Shown here: in pieces, positions 35,996-45,393 of the stretch
Layout: the number at the start of each line of letters is the position of its first letter
How positions within the stretch are numbered: position 1 is the first letter of the stretch
Source: Lentilitoribacter sp039986595
GTDB taxonomy: Bacteria; Pseudomonadota; Alphaproteobacteria; Rhizobiales; Rhizobiaceae
Direction: 5' to 3'
NCBI GenBank assembly: GCA_039986595.1
Contig: JBDWQJ010000006.1
Coordinates: forward strand, 1-64,000
Length of the DNA stretch: 64,000 nt
Notes under the pieces: model-generated
Told to the model about the DNA's origin: nothing
Seen by the model: only the letters and a program-made list of their open reading frames with translations
The model's database searches: none
Translations under genes and position numbers: made by a program

Positions 35996-37480
35996 TTGGC
36001 AAATGTCAGAGACCACATACGGTTTGTGTTAAATGATGAAGCGATTGAGCTTGCCAGTTTTTCATCAAGCCTGACGTTGCTGGATTATATCCGTCTTCAA
36101 AAAAGTCTTAAAGGGACCAAAGAAGGATGCGCTGAAGGCGATTGTGGAGCCTGCACTGTGTTGATTGGTCGTCTAACGCAAAATGGCATTGCCTACGAGA
36201 CGGTCAATGCATGTATTCGTTTCATGGGATCGTTAGATGCCTGCCATGTCGTAACGATAGAGCATTTAAAGGGTGAAAACGGTGCGCTGCATCCTGTGCA
36301 ACAAGCGATGGTCAATCAGCATGGTAGCCAATGTGGGTTTTGCACACCTGGTTTTGTGATGTCGCTTTATGCTTTGTGGATGAGCACTCCCAACCCAACC
36401 AACATGCAAATTGAACGTGCACTTCAAGGCAATCTTTGCCGCTGCACAGGCTATGAACCAATTGTGAAAGCTGCAATTGAAGTATCGCGTAGTTCCGATC
36501 CCGTTCATGACATTTTGAACATTGAACGTGAAAAAATCGTCACGCAGCTCAATGATATGCGCGATGCACTAAGAATTGAGATAAAACACGGTGGGGATCT
36601 GATCATTGTCCCTTGCGATGTAGCGGATCTGGCAAGAGCGCGTATTCAACATCCAAATTCAACAATCGTTGCAGGATCAACCGATGTCGGCCTATGGGTT
36701 ACCAAACATATGCGCGATATTTCGCCAACTGTCTTTATCAATCATTTAAGTGAACTCCACCACATTGATGTAGCGCCAGAGGGCGTAACGATTGGCGCCT
36801 GTGTCTCCTACACAGATATGCAATCAACGATCAAAGAGCATTTTCCGCAAATGGAAACGTTTTGGAATAGAATTGGCGGCGAGCAGGTTCGCAATATGGG
36901 CACTGTTGGTGGCAATATCGCCAATGGCTCACCGATCGGCGACACCCCTCCTGCATTGATTGCGCTCAATGCCACAGTCGCACTACGGTCAGATACAGAT
37001 CAGCGCACAATGCCGCTAAAAGATTTCTTCATCGAATATGGCAAGCAGGATCGCACCGCTGGCGATTTCCTTGAAAAGATATTTATTCCTTATCTAAAAC
37101 CAGAAGACACATTCGCTGTGTATAAAATTTCAAAGCGACGCGATGAAGATATTTCGGCCCTATGTTGTGCGATTAAAATGAACATTGCAGACGGCATGAT
37201 GAGAAACGTTTCAATCGCTTTTGGCGGCATGGCTGGAACGCCTATGCATGCATCTCAAACCGAAAAATTGCTCGAAGGCAATGCATGGTCACTTGAAACG
37301 ATCCGTAAGGCCAAAGCAGGCATAGATGCAGACTTCTCTCCACTTACCGATTGGCGTGCATCTAAAGAATACCGAGCATTAGCAGCAAAGAATATTCTTG
37401 AGCGTTTTTATATTGAAATGACTGAGGGTAGATCAGCTGCGCAACTTGATCGAGATGCAATTTTGGAGACGGCATTATGA
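35996..37480 (+). CDS. xdhA: Xanthine dehydrogenase small subunit (Fe-S and FAD)
   Basis: A 494-residue cytosolic subunit. Two 2Fe-2S clusters are bound by CAEGDCGACTVLIGR with an upstream cysteine, and by CGFCTPGF plus GNLCRCTGYEP. The FAD domain starts at about 195 (VAGSTDVGLW, GGNIANGSPIGDTPPALIA). The start is TTG at 35996 with GAGG about eight bases upstream; the only nearby ATG (36003) is out of frame. The longer open frame begins inside uraH and would add unrelated residues. It overlaps xdhB by four bases. Confidence 0.95.
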   Translation: MANVRDHIRFVLNDEAIELASFSSSLTLLDYIRLQKSLKGTKEGCAEGDCGACTVLIGRLTQNGIAYETVNACIRFMGSLDACHVVTIEHLKGENGALHPVQQAMVNQHGSQCGFCTPGFVMSLYALWMSTPNPTNMQIERALQGNLCRCTGYEPIVKAAIEVSRSSDPVHDILNIEREKIVTQLNDMRDALRIEIKHGGDLIIVPCDVADLARARIQHPNSTIVAGSTDVGLWVTKHMRDISPTVFINHLSELHHIDVAPEGVTIGACVSYTDMQSTIKEHFPQMETFWNRIGGEQVRNMGTVGGNIANGSPIGDTPPALIALNATVALRSDTDQRTMPLKDFFIEYGKQDRTAGDFLEKIFIPYLKPEDTFAVYKISKRRDEDISALCCAIKMNIADGMMRNVSIAFGGMAGTPMHASQTEKLLEGNAWSLETIRKAKAGIDADFSPLTDWRASKEYRALAAKNILERFYIEMTEGRSAAQLDRDAILETAL

Positions 37481-39792
37481 ACCAATCCGTTTCAAAAATA
37501 AAAGGTGGCGTACACCAAAACCCAAAACATGATTCTGCTCACAAACATGTATCTGGCAGCGCCGAATATATCGATGACATTAATGAACCAACAGGATTAC
37601 TGCACGCTTATTTCGGACTATCAGAGATCACATGCGGTACGATCACATCAATGGATTTCAGCGCAATTGAAGCCATGGACGATGTCATCGGTGTTTTAAC
37701 CGCAGATGATATCAATGGTCACAATGACATCAGCCCTACGGGCAAAAAGGACGACCCAGTCTTTGCGCAAAACATTGAATTTCATGGACAGCCAATTTTT
37801 GCTGTTGTTGCAAAAACACGCGCCGTTGCGCGTAAAGCTGCAAAGCTTGCCAGGGTTGAATATCAAACCGAAGATCACATCACAGATGTCGCGGATGCTA
37901 TTTCACAAGACTATCCGCTTGTCACAGAACCTTTGACACTAAAGAGAGGCGATGCTGCACAAGGGCTAGAAAATTCTGAAAACCGCCTGCAAGGTAATAT
38001 GCGCATTGGCGGTCAAGATCATTTCTATCTCGAAGGTCATATTGCCATGGCGGTTCCCGGTGAAGATGATGATGTTTTGGTCTATTCATCCACCCAGCAC
38101 CCAAGCGAAGTTCAGCACATGGTGGGGCATGTTTTAAATATTCCATCGCATGCTATCACTGTAAATGTGCGCCGCATGGGTGGTGGATTTGGCGGCAAAG
38201 AAACGCAATCCAATTTGTTTGCAGCAGTCGCAGCATTAGCTGCAAAAAAGTATAATCAAGCCGTTAAAATCCGTCCCGACCGTGATGACGATATGATCGC
38301 CACCGGTAAGCGGCATGATTTTTTGGTCGACTATGATGTTGGCTTCAGTGATGATGGCAAAATCACTGCGCTTGACGCAACATTTGCTGCACGTTGTGGC
38401 AATTCCGCTGATCTTTCAGGTCCGGTGACAGATCGCGCTCTGTTTCATGCCGATAATTGTTATTATTATCCCGATGTTGTTTTAAAATCTAAGCCTTATA
38501 AAACAAACACGGTGTCCAATACCGCGTTTAGAGGGTTTGGCGGACCGCAAGGCATGCTTGGCGGCGAACGGGTTATTGAAGAGATCGCCTATGCGCTAGG
38601 AAAAGATCCATTGGAAATCAGAAAAGCTAATTTCTATGGTGACACATCACGCAATATCACACCCTATCATCAGGAAATAAACGATAATATTATTGGCAAG
38701 ATCGTCGAGGAACTTGAAACATCAAGCGATTATCAAAAACGCCGAAAAGCCATCCTCGAGTTTAACAGTGCTAAAGGTGTTATTCGCAAAGGCATCGCTC
38801 TAACTCCGGTAAAATTTGGCATCTCATTTACTGCAACTTGGTATAATCAGGCGGGTGCGCTGGTTCATATTTACAACGATGGTTCGATACATCTCAACCA
38901 TGGCGGCACAGAGATGGGGCAAGGCCTTAACACCAAAATTGCGCAAGTCTTAGCCGATGAATTTCAAGTTGATTTAGATCGCATAAAAATCACAGCGACC
39001 AATACCGGCAAAGTACCAAACACATCCGCAACCGCTGCATCTTCAGGTTCGGATCTTAATGGCATGGCAGCGGCAAACGCGGCGGAACAGATCAAAACGC
39101 GGCTGATTAAATTCGCCTGCGAAACGCATAATGTGAGCGAAGATAAAGTTTCATTTGTCGACAATCATGTGCAAATCGGTGATGAGAAAATCAGCTTTAA
39201 CGCGTTTATCAATTCAGCCTATATGGCACGCGTTCAATTATCAGCTGCAGGTTTTTATAAAACACCTGATATTCATTGGGATCGTGAGGCTGGTAAAGGC
39301 CGACCGTTTTATTATTTTGCCTATGGCGCGTCAGTTTCTGAAGTCAGCATTGATACGCTTACGGGCGAATATCAAATTGACCGCACTGATATTCTTCACG
39401 ATGTCGGAAAGTCCCTCAACCCAGCAATTGATATCGGTCAGATTGAAGGTGGGTTTGTGCAAGGCATGGGTTGGCTCACAACCGAAGAGCTTTGGTGGGA
39501 TGATACGGGTCGTTTAAGAACACACGCGCCATCAACTTATAAAATTCCGTTGGCATCTGACCGTCCCCGTATTTTCAATGTCTCTCTCGCCGATTGGTCC
39601 GAAAACAGAGAGATGACAATCCGTCGATCAAAAGCCGTCGGCGAGCCACCATTTATGCTGGCGAACTCGGTGCTTGAAGCTCTATCGATGGCTGTCGCGT
39701 CAGAGCAAGATTATAAAACCTGCCCGCGCCTTGATGCACCTGCAACACCTGAGCGCATTTTGCTTGCAGTTGAAAAAATGAAAGGCGGATAA
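37477..39792 (+). CDS. xdhB: Xanthine dehydrogenase large subunit (molybdopterin)
   Basis: A 771-residue molybdenum-cofactor subunit that oxidises hypoxanthine and xanthine to urate. Visible family motifs are RRMGGGFGGKETQ, AFRGFGGPQG with the substrate arginine, HGGTEMGQGLNTK, TAASSGSDLNG, and KAVGEPPFMLANSV whose glutamate is the catalytic base. Length agrees with bacterial XdhB. Translation is coupled to xdhA through ATGA at 37477, and xdhC follows after one base. Confidence 0.97.
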   Translation: MNQSVSKIKGGVHQNPKHDSAHKHVSGSAEYIDDINEPTGLLHAYFGLSEITCGTITSMDFSAIEAMDDVIGVLTADDINGHNDISPTGKKDDPVFAQNIEFHGQPIFAVVAKTRAVARKAAKLARVEYQTEDHITDVADAISQDYPLVTEPLTLKRGDAAQGLENSENRLQGNMRIGGQDHFYLEGHIAMAVPGEDDDVLVYSSTQHPSEVQHMVGHVLNIPSHAITVNVRRMGGGFGGKETQSNLFAAVAALAAKKYNQAVKIRPDRDDDMIATGKRHDFLVDYDVGFSDDGKITALDATFAARCGNSADLSGPVTDRALFHADNCYYYPDVVLKSKPYKTNTVSNTAFRGFGGPQGMLGGERVIEEIAYALGKDPLEIRKANFYGDTSRNITPYHQEINDNIIGKIVEELETSSDYQKRRKAILEFNSAKGVIRKGIALTPVKFGISFTATWYNQAGALVHIYNDGSIHLNHGGTEMGQGLNTKIAQVLADEFQVDLDRIKITATNTGKVPNTSATAASSGSDLNGMAAANAAEQIKTRLIKFACETHNVSEDKVSFVDNHVQIGDEKISFNAFINSAYMARVQLSAAGFYKTPDIHWDREAGKGRPFYYFAYGASVSEVSIDTLTGEYQIDRTDILHDVGKSLNPAIDIGQIEGGFVQGMGWLTTEELWWDDTGRLRTHAPSTYKIPLASDRPRIFNVSLADWSENREMTIRRSKAVGEPPFMLANSVLEALSMAVASEQDYKTCPRLDAPATPERILLAVEKMKGG

Positions 39793-39793
39793 T

Positions 39794-40672
39794 TTGTATT
39801 TAGATCGCCATAACATTGAGAAATTTCTTGCAGATGATGACCCCGTAGCTGGAATTCAAATCACCAGTATTAAAGGGTCTACCCCGCGCAATCTTGATGC
39901 ATGGATGCTGGTCAAACGATCTTCTATTTTCCGAACTATTGGTGGCGGACAGCTCGAAAGCATAGCAATTGAAAAAGCGCGCGCACTATTACAAAAAAAT
40001 TCCAACGAGATCATCAAACTTGACATTCCATTGGGTCCAGAAATTGGTCAGTGCTGCGGCGGATATGTGTCTATTTCTATTAAATTGCTCAATCTGCGTG
40101 AACGCGACACCTATCGCAAAGACCTCAGAGACGAATTGGCTAGCCAGACAGATATATATATTTTCGGCGCGGGACATGTGGGCAAAGCATTGGCCGAAGC
40201 CTTCACCCTCCTGCCCTATAAACCCATCTTAATTGATAGCCGCGAAGAAGAATTATCCGGCGCGCCTATTGGCGTTGAGACCCAATTAACATCTCTGCCT
40301 GAGGCAATTATAAGAACTGCCAAGCCAAATAGTGCCTATGTCATTCTCACCCATGATCATGCACTTGATTTTATGATCGCTGATGCAGCACTCGCACGCA
40401 GCGATGCTGCATATATCGGCATGATAGGATCAAAAACAAAACGCGCTTCATTTGAAAATTGGTACAAACAAGAAAATGGCCACACCCTCGACATAGACCA
40501 ACTTACATGTCCAATTGGTGGAAAGCCCGTCGACGGTATATCGCTTGGTGATAAACGACCAGAAATCATCGCAGCACTTGCCGCGTCCGAAATCATAATT
40601 CAAATAGATAAAGCTAAACACGTTGATGCCAATGTTTCCGGCGCAACTTATCACGCTGGGGTTCACATATGA
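39794..40672 (+). CDS. xdhC: Xanthine dehydrogenase accessory protein XdhC
   Basis: A 292-residue cytosolic chaperone that binds and delivers sulfurated molybdenum cofactor to XdhB. The N-terminal GSTPRNLDAWMLV and GGGQLES, the QCCGGYV cysteine motif, and the C-terminal Rossmann domain (IFGAGHVGKALAEAF, IGMIGSKTKRASF, PIG) are all present. TTG start at 39794 with GGCGG about five bases upstream. It overlaps the next ABC ATPase gene by four bases. Confidence 0.95.
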   Translation: MYLDRHNIEKFLADDDPVAGIQITSIKGSTPRNLDAWMLVKRSSIFRTIGGGQLESIAIEKARALLQKNSNEIIKLDIPLGPEIGQCCGGYVSISIKLLNLRERDTYRKDLRDELASQTDIYIFGAGHVGKALAEAFTLLPYKPILIDSREEELSGAPIGVETQLTSLPEAIIRTAKPNSAYVILTHDHALDFMIADAALARSDAAYIGMIGSKTKRASFENWYKQENGHTLDIDQLTCPIGGKPVDGISLGDKRPEIIAALAASEIIIQIDKAKHVDANVSGATYHAGVHI

Positions 40673-42228
40673 CAGATAAATCAAATTATCGCATCGAATT
40701 GGAGGCGATTACCAAGTCATTCCCCGGGGTTTTAGCAAATGATCGCGTCAGCTTCAGCATAAAACCAGGTGAAATCCATGCGCTTTTAGGTGAAAATGGT
40801 GCGGGTAAATCAACTCTGGTAAAGATGATTTATGGAATTATGCAACCCGACGAAGGTGAAATTCGTTGGGAAGGCGAAGCGATCAAAGTTGCAAATCCAA
40901 AGGCTGCTCGCCAGCTTGGCGTCGGCATGGTTTTCCAGCACTTTTCCCTGTTTGAAGCGATGACTGTTTTAGAAAACATTGCCCTTGGTATGGACGCGAA
41001 AATCTCTCAGAATCTTTTGGAAGAGAAAATTCGAGAGGTGATGGATGTTTATGGGCTAAAACTTGATCCTCATCGGATTGTTAGCACCTTGAGTGTTGGC
41101 GAGCGTCAACGCATTGAGATCGTACGCGCACTCTTGCTCAACCCGCGCCTTTTAATCATGGATGAGCCGACATCTGTATTAACACCGCAAGAAGTTGCTC
41201 AACTGTTTGGAACATTGAGAAAGCTCTCAAAAACCGGATGTTCGATTTTATATATTTCGCACAAATTGCATGAGATCAAAGAACTTTGCGATCAGGCAAC
41301 TATCCTGCGTGGCGGCAAAGTTGTTGGCGCATGCGATCCTAAACAAGAAACGTCTAAAAGCATGGCCGAAATGATGATCGGCGGCGATCTTAAGCAAATT
41401 GAAAAGGACGTTAAAACAGAATTTGGTGCTCCACGATTTGTCGTCGACAATCTCAGCCAATCGGGCGAAGGTGATTTCGGTGTAGCGCTTTCAGATATTA
41501 GTTTTTCCGTCCGCGCTGGCGAGATTTTTGGCATTGCCGGGGTTGCTGGTAATGGCCAAAATGAACTCCTGATGGTTCTCAGCGGTGAAATTCCAGCTTC
41601 AAACGCAGACACAATTAAACTAGATGGCAAGTCAGTTGCTGATCAAAACATTCTTCAAAGACGTAAGCATGGTTTGTGCGCTGTTCCAGAAGAACGAAAT
41701 GGGCATGCAGCGGTTGTTGATTTCAGTTTATCAGACAATGCACTTTTAACCGCGCGCGAGCGCATGAACCTTGCAAGTGGCGGGCTTATAAAACACTCAG
41801 AAGCACGAAGTTACACTGATGATGTTATCTCAACATTTGGCGTTAAAACCACCGGAGCACATTCCCCCGCAGGATCACTATCAGGTGGCAACTTACAAAA
41901 ATTTGTCGTTGGACGTGAGATCATGCAAAACCCTGACGTGTTGCTCATCTCTCAACCCACTTGGGGGGTAGATGCAGGCGCTGCAGCTGCAATTCACCAA
42001 GCTATTGTTGATTTGGCTGAAAACGGCTCAGCAATCATTGTCATCTCCCAAGATCTTGATGAGCTACTGGCAATCTGTGATGAGATGGCTGTAATTAACG
42101 AAGGCAAACTATCTAAGACGCTTAAAGTGGGTGAGGCATCTGTAGATGAAATCGGCCTTCTCATGGGCGGCGTCCATGGTGAACCAAATACAAACCAAGA
42201 TAGTGTGGAGAACGCGCATGCTCATTGA
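40669..42228 (+). CDS. BMP-type ABC transporter ATPase (nucleoside/purine)
   Basis: A 519-residue ATPase with two tandem ABC domains, the arrangement of ribose and nucleoside importers. The first has GENGAGKST, LSVGERQRIEIVRAL and LIMDEPTSVL; the second has a degenerate Walker A (GVAGNGQNE) and LSGGNLQKFVVGREI with LLISQPTWGVD. Such asymmetric pairs are normal for this group. With the two permeases and the BMP binding protein downstream it forms a purine or nucleoside importer supplying Xdh and GuaD. Confidence 0.93.
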   Translation: MTDKSNYRIELEAITKSFPGVLANDRVSFSIKPGEIHALLGENGAGKSTLVKMIYGIMQPDEGEIRWEGEAIKVANPKAARQLGVGMVFQHFSLFEAMTVLENIALGMDAKISQNLLEEKIREVMDVYGLKLDPHRIVSTLSVGERQRIEIVRALLLNPRLLIMDEPTSVLTPQEVAQLFGTLRKLSKTGCSILYISHKLHEIKELCDQATILRGGKVVGACDPKQETSKSMAEMMIGGDLKQIEKDVKTEFGAPRFVVDNLSQSGEGDFGVALSDISFSVRAGEIFGIAGVAGNGQNELLMVLSGEIPASNADTIKLDGKSVADQNILQRRKHGLCAVPEERNGHAAVVDFSLSDNALLTARERMNLASGGLIKHSEARSYTDDVISTFGVKTTGAHSPAGSLSGGNLQKFVVGREIMQNPDVLLISQPTWGVDAGAAAAIHQAIVDLAENGSAIIVISQDLDELLAICDEMAVINEGKLSKTLKVGEASVDEIGLLMGGVHGEPNTNQDSVENAHAH

Positions 42229-43300
42229 GTTGGAAAAACGAAAAGAGCCAAGCCAAACGATGCTCTATCTCACACCCGTCATTGCTGTATTAGCGACGAT
42301 GATAGTCGGTGGAATACTCTTCACTCTTATTGGCCATAATGGCTTTGCCGCTGTGAAAGAAATTTTCATCACCCCGGTGATTGATACACATAAGTGGCAG
42401 GATTTAGGTATCAAAGCCGCACCACTTATTTTAATTGCTGTTGGTCTTTCCATCGGTTTTCGCGCAAATGTGTGGAACATCGGCGCAGAAGGTCAATATA
42501 TCGTTGGCGGATTGGCTGGCACCGGCATTGCACTCCTTACGTGGGAACTTGAGGGTTGGTGGATATTACCGCTCATGTGCGTTGCAGGTGCAATTGGTGG
42601 TGCGCTTTATGCGTCAATTCCGGCATTTTTAAAAACCAAGCTCAACGTCAATGAAATCTTATCGAGCTTAATGCTGACCTATGCCTCCATTCAGCTGTTA
42701 TATTATCTGATGCGCGGACCATGGAAAGATCCTGAAGGGTTTAACTTCCCGCAAACAAGGCTATTCAACGATTCCCAAATTCTACCTGAAATCATCCCAG
42801 GAACGATTGTTCATTTGGGCGTGCCACTTGCATTCATCATTGCGCTCATCGCTTGGTTTGTGATGAGCAAATCAATATTTGGCTTCCAAATCCGCGTTGT
42901 TGGATCTGCGCCCGCAGCCGCACGATATGGCGGCTTTAGCGCAAAACGCACGATATGGATGGCAATGCTCATCGGTGGCGGGTTTGCAGGCCTTGCAGGC
43001 ATATTTGAAGCCGCAGGTCCATTCCAACAAATGGTTCCGCAATTTCCTACCGGATACGGCTTTACCGCAATTATTGTTGCTTTCTTAGGGCGTTTGCACC
43101 CAATAGGTATTATTCTCGGCGGATTGGTTTTGGCCATCTCTTATGTTGGTGGCGAGATCGCCCAAACATCATTAGGTCTTCCAAATGCCGCAGCAGGTAT
43201 ATTCCAAGCCATGATGTTATTCTTCTTACTCGCCGCAGATATTTTGGTTAAATACCGGCTCAAGTTAAATGTTGCCAACCAAACAGGAGATGCATCATGA
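42218..43300 (+). CDS. ABC transporter permease, first (nucleoside/purine importer)
   Basis: A 360-residue inner-membrane protein of the BPD_transp_2 family with about nine or ten helices. The family signature GFRANVWNIGAEGQYIVGG and NVNEILSSLMLTYAS are clear. The ATG at 42218 has TGGAGA upstream and overlaps the ATPase gene by 11 bases; an ATG 72 bases earlier lies deep within the ATPase gene and is rejected. It pairs with the permease at 43297. Confidence 0.93.
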   Translation: MLIELEKRKEPSQTMLYLTPVIAVLATMIVGGILFTLIGHNGFAAVKEIFITPVIDTHKWQDLGIKAAPLILIAVGLSIGFRANVWNIGAEGQYIVGGLAGTGIALLTWELEGWWILPLMCVAGAIGGALYASIPAFLKTKLNVNEILSSLMLTYASIQLLYYLMRGPWKDPEGFNFPQTRLFNDSQILPEIIPGTIVHLGVPLAFIIALIAWFVMSKSIFGFQIRVVGSAPAAARYGGFSAKRTIWMAMLIGGGFAGLAGIFEAAGPFQQMVPQFPTGYGFTAIIVAFLGRLHPIGIILGGLVLAISYVGGEIAQTSLGLPNAAAGIFQAMMLFFLLAADILVKYRLKLNVANQTGDAS

Positions 43301-44220
43301 ATGATACAATTATCATTTCCATCATCATGACAGTGGTTGGCGCTTCAACACCCATTCTTCTTGCAGCGCTTGGAGAACTCATTGTTGAAAAAAGCGGCGT
43401 GCTGAATTTGGGTATCGAAGGCATGATGCTGATCGGCGCTGTGGTCGGGTTTGCAGTAACTTTAACAACCGGGTTTCACTTGCTTGGAATTATCATCGCA
43501 ATGCTCGCTTCAACGCTATCAGCAATGCTGTTTGCATATCTAACGCTCACTCTGACCGCAAACCAAGTTGCAACAGGCCTAGCGCTCACCATATTTGGCA
43601 TTGGTATTTCATCGCTCATGGGAGAACCATATGTCGGTAAAACTATTGAAATTTTCAGCTCATGGTTCCCAGCATCTCTTGCAGAACATCCGCAACTACG
43701 TGTAATTTTCGGATACAGCCCTCTCGTTTATGTCTCATTGATACTTACAGTTTCGGTCAGCTATTTTTTAAAGAAAACACGAGCTGGTCTCATTCTGCGC
43801 GCGGTTGGGGAATCTGACACATCTGCCCATTCAATCGGCTATTCGGTGATTGGTGTTCGCTATGCGGCAGTTGCATTTGGCGGCGCGATGGCCGGTCTTG
43901 CGGGCTGCTATTTCTCGCTCGTACTAACCCCCCTTTGGTCGGAAGAATTAACCGCAGGTCGCGGATGGATCGCATTAGCTTTGGTGGTCTTTGCTGCTTG
44001 GAAACCTTCACGATTATTATTTGGTGCATATCTGTTTGGTGCGATCATGACATTAGAATTACATGCAAAAGCCGCTGGTTTCTCATTTATTGCACCCGAA
44101 CTACTTGCGGCGATGCCGTACCTTGCTACAATCGTAGTGCTCGCACTTATCTCACTACGTAAATCATCCGGTTTGGCTGCACCTGCATGCTTAGCAAAAC
44201 CGTTTAAACCATCAACATAA
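43297..44220 (+). CDS. ABC transporter permease, second (nucleoside/purine importer)
   Basis: A 307-residue membrane protein of the same family with about eight or nine helices. It contains the SGVLNLGIEGMMLIGAVVGF signature and LTANQVATGLALTIFG. The start overlaps the preceding stop (ATGA), so the two permeases are translationally coupled and made in equal amounts. SD AGGAGA lies ahead of ATG 43297. Confidence 0.94.
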   Translation: MNDTIIISIIMTVVGASTPILLAALGELIVEKSGVLNLGIEGMMLIGAVVGFAVTLTTGFHLLGIIIAMLASTLSAMLFAYLTLTLTANQVATGLALTIFGIGISSLMGEPYVGKTIEIFSSWFPASLAEHPQLRVIFGYSPLVYVSLILTVSVSYFLKKTRAGLILRAVGESDTSAHSIGYSVIGVRYAAVAFGGAMAGLAGCYFSLVLTPLWSEELTAGRGWIALALVVFAAWKPSRLLFGAYLFGAIMTLELHAKAAGFSFIAPELLAAMPYLATIVVLALISLRKSSGLAAPACLAKPFKPST

Positions 44221-44245
44221 CTATAATTTGAATTGGAGAGACATC

Positions 44246-45319
44246 ATGAAACTAATTTCAAGACGTAACGTCCTTAAGTCCGCTGCGGCGGCGAGTACAT
44301 TACCTCTACTGGGAAAGTCTGCATTTGCTATGGATCCGGTAAAGGTTGCATTTGTATACCTTGGACCAATCGGCGACCATGGCTGGACTTTTGCGCATGA
44401 ACAAGGTCGCCAGGCTGCAATTGCAAAATTCGGCGACGCGATTTCAACAACTATCGTTGAGAACGTGGCTGAAGGCCCAGATTCAGAGCGTGTTATTCGT
44501 CGTCTTGCAGAAGAAGGCAATGACCTTATCTTCACATGTTCATTTGGTTACATGAACCCAACGCTTAAAGTAGCAAAGCGCTTTAAAGACGTGAAGTTTG
44601 AGCATGCAACAGGCTATAAACGCGCACCAAACATGTCGACATATAACGCTCGCTTCCACGAAGGCCGGGCAATCTGCGGAACAATTGCAGGTCACATGTC
44701 TGAAACTGGCACAGCTGGTTACATTGCATCATTCCCAATTCCAGAAGTTGTCATGGGTATCAACGCATTCACGCTTGCTGCACAAAAAGTAAACCCAGAT
44801 TTCAAGACAAACGTTCTTTGGGTAAACAGCTGGTATGATCCGCCAAAAGAAGCTGATGCTGCAACAGCATTGATCGACCAAGGCGCTGACATCATCACTC
44901 AGCATACAGATAGCCCTGCTGCACTTCGCGTGTGTGAAGAGCGTGATCTTCTTGCATTTGGTCAAAGCTGGGATATGACTTCATTCGCACCAAAAGCGCA
45001 TTTGACTGCGATCATGGATATTTGGGGTCCTTATTACATTGACCGTATTCAAAAGGTCATGGACAAAAAATGGGAAAGCGCTGACACTTGGTGGGGCTTT
45101 AAAGAAGGTATCGTTGCACTTGCACCATACAATGAGCGTATTCCAGCAAATGTTATTGCAGAAGCTGACGCGATCAAGGCTGGTATCATTGATGGATCAT
45201 ACGATGTATTTACAGGTCCTATTAAAGATCAGTCTGGTGAAGTTCGCCTTGCAGAAGGCACACTTTCAGATGGCGATCTTTTATCAATGGATTGGTATGT
45301 CGAAGGCGTACAAAGCTAA
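44246..45319 (+). CDS. BMP-family substrate-binding protein (Tat-exported)
   Basis: A 357-residue periplasmic binding protein of the BMP/PnrA-like family, whose members bind purine nucleosides or purines. The N-terminus carries a twin-arginine signal (SRRNVLKSAAAAS), so export is by the Tat pathway rather than Sec; there is no lipobox cysteine. The mature part begins around MDPVKVAFVYLGPIGDHGWT. The ATG at 44246 has GGAGAG six bases upstream and is preferred over an upstream in-frame start. Strongly biased codon use suggests high expression. A good terminator-like hairpin follows. Confidence 0.93.
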   Translation: MKLISRRNVLKSAAAASTLPLLGKSAFAMDPVKVAFVYLGPIGDHGWTFAHEQGRQAAIAKFGDAISTTIVENVAEGPDSERVIRRLAEEGNDLIFTCSFGYMNPTLKVAKRFKDVKFEHATGYKRAPNMSTYNARFHEGRAICGTIAGHMSETGTAGYIASFPIPEVVMGINAFTLAAQKVNPDFKTNVLWVNSWYDPPKEADAATALIDQGADIITQHTDSPAALRVCEERDLLAFGQSWDMTSFAPKAHLTAIMDIWGPYYIDRIQKVMDKKWESADTWWGFKEGIVALAPYNERIPANVIAEADAIKAGIIDGSYDVFTGPIKDQSGEVRLAEGTLSDGDLLSMDWYVEGVQS

Positions 45320-45338
45320 TTTGATTTAATTACACAAA

Positions 45339-45377
45339 TGCCATTCGCAAACATTTGCGGATGGCAATTTTGGTTTT
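45339..45377 (+). terminator. Stem-loop after the BMP binding-protein gene
   Basis: TGCCAT (45339-45344) pairs with ATGGCA (45361-45366), and CGCAA with TTGCG inside it, joined by a T-G pair, giving a 12-bp stem with loop ACAT. ATTTTGGTTTT follows. It fits a Rho-independent terminator, probably partial, since guaD begins only 17 bases later on the same strand. Confidence 0.7.
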
Positions 45378-45393
45378 ACCTTAAAGGCATAGA

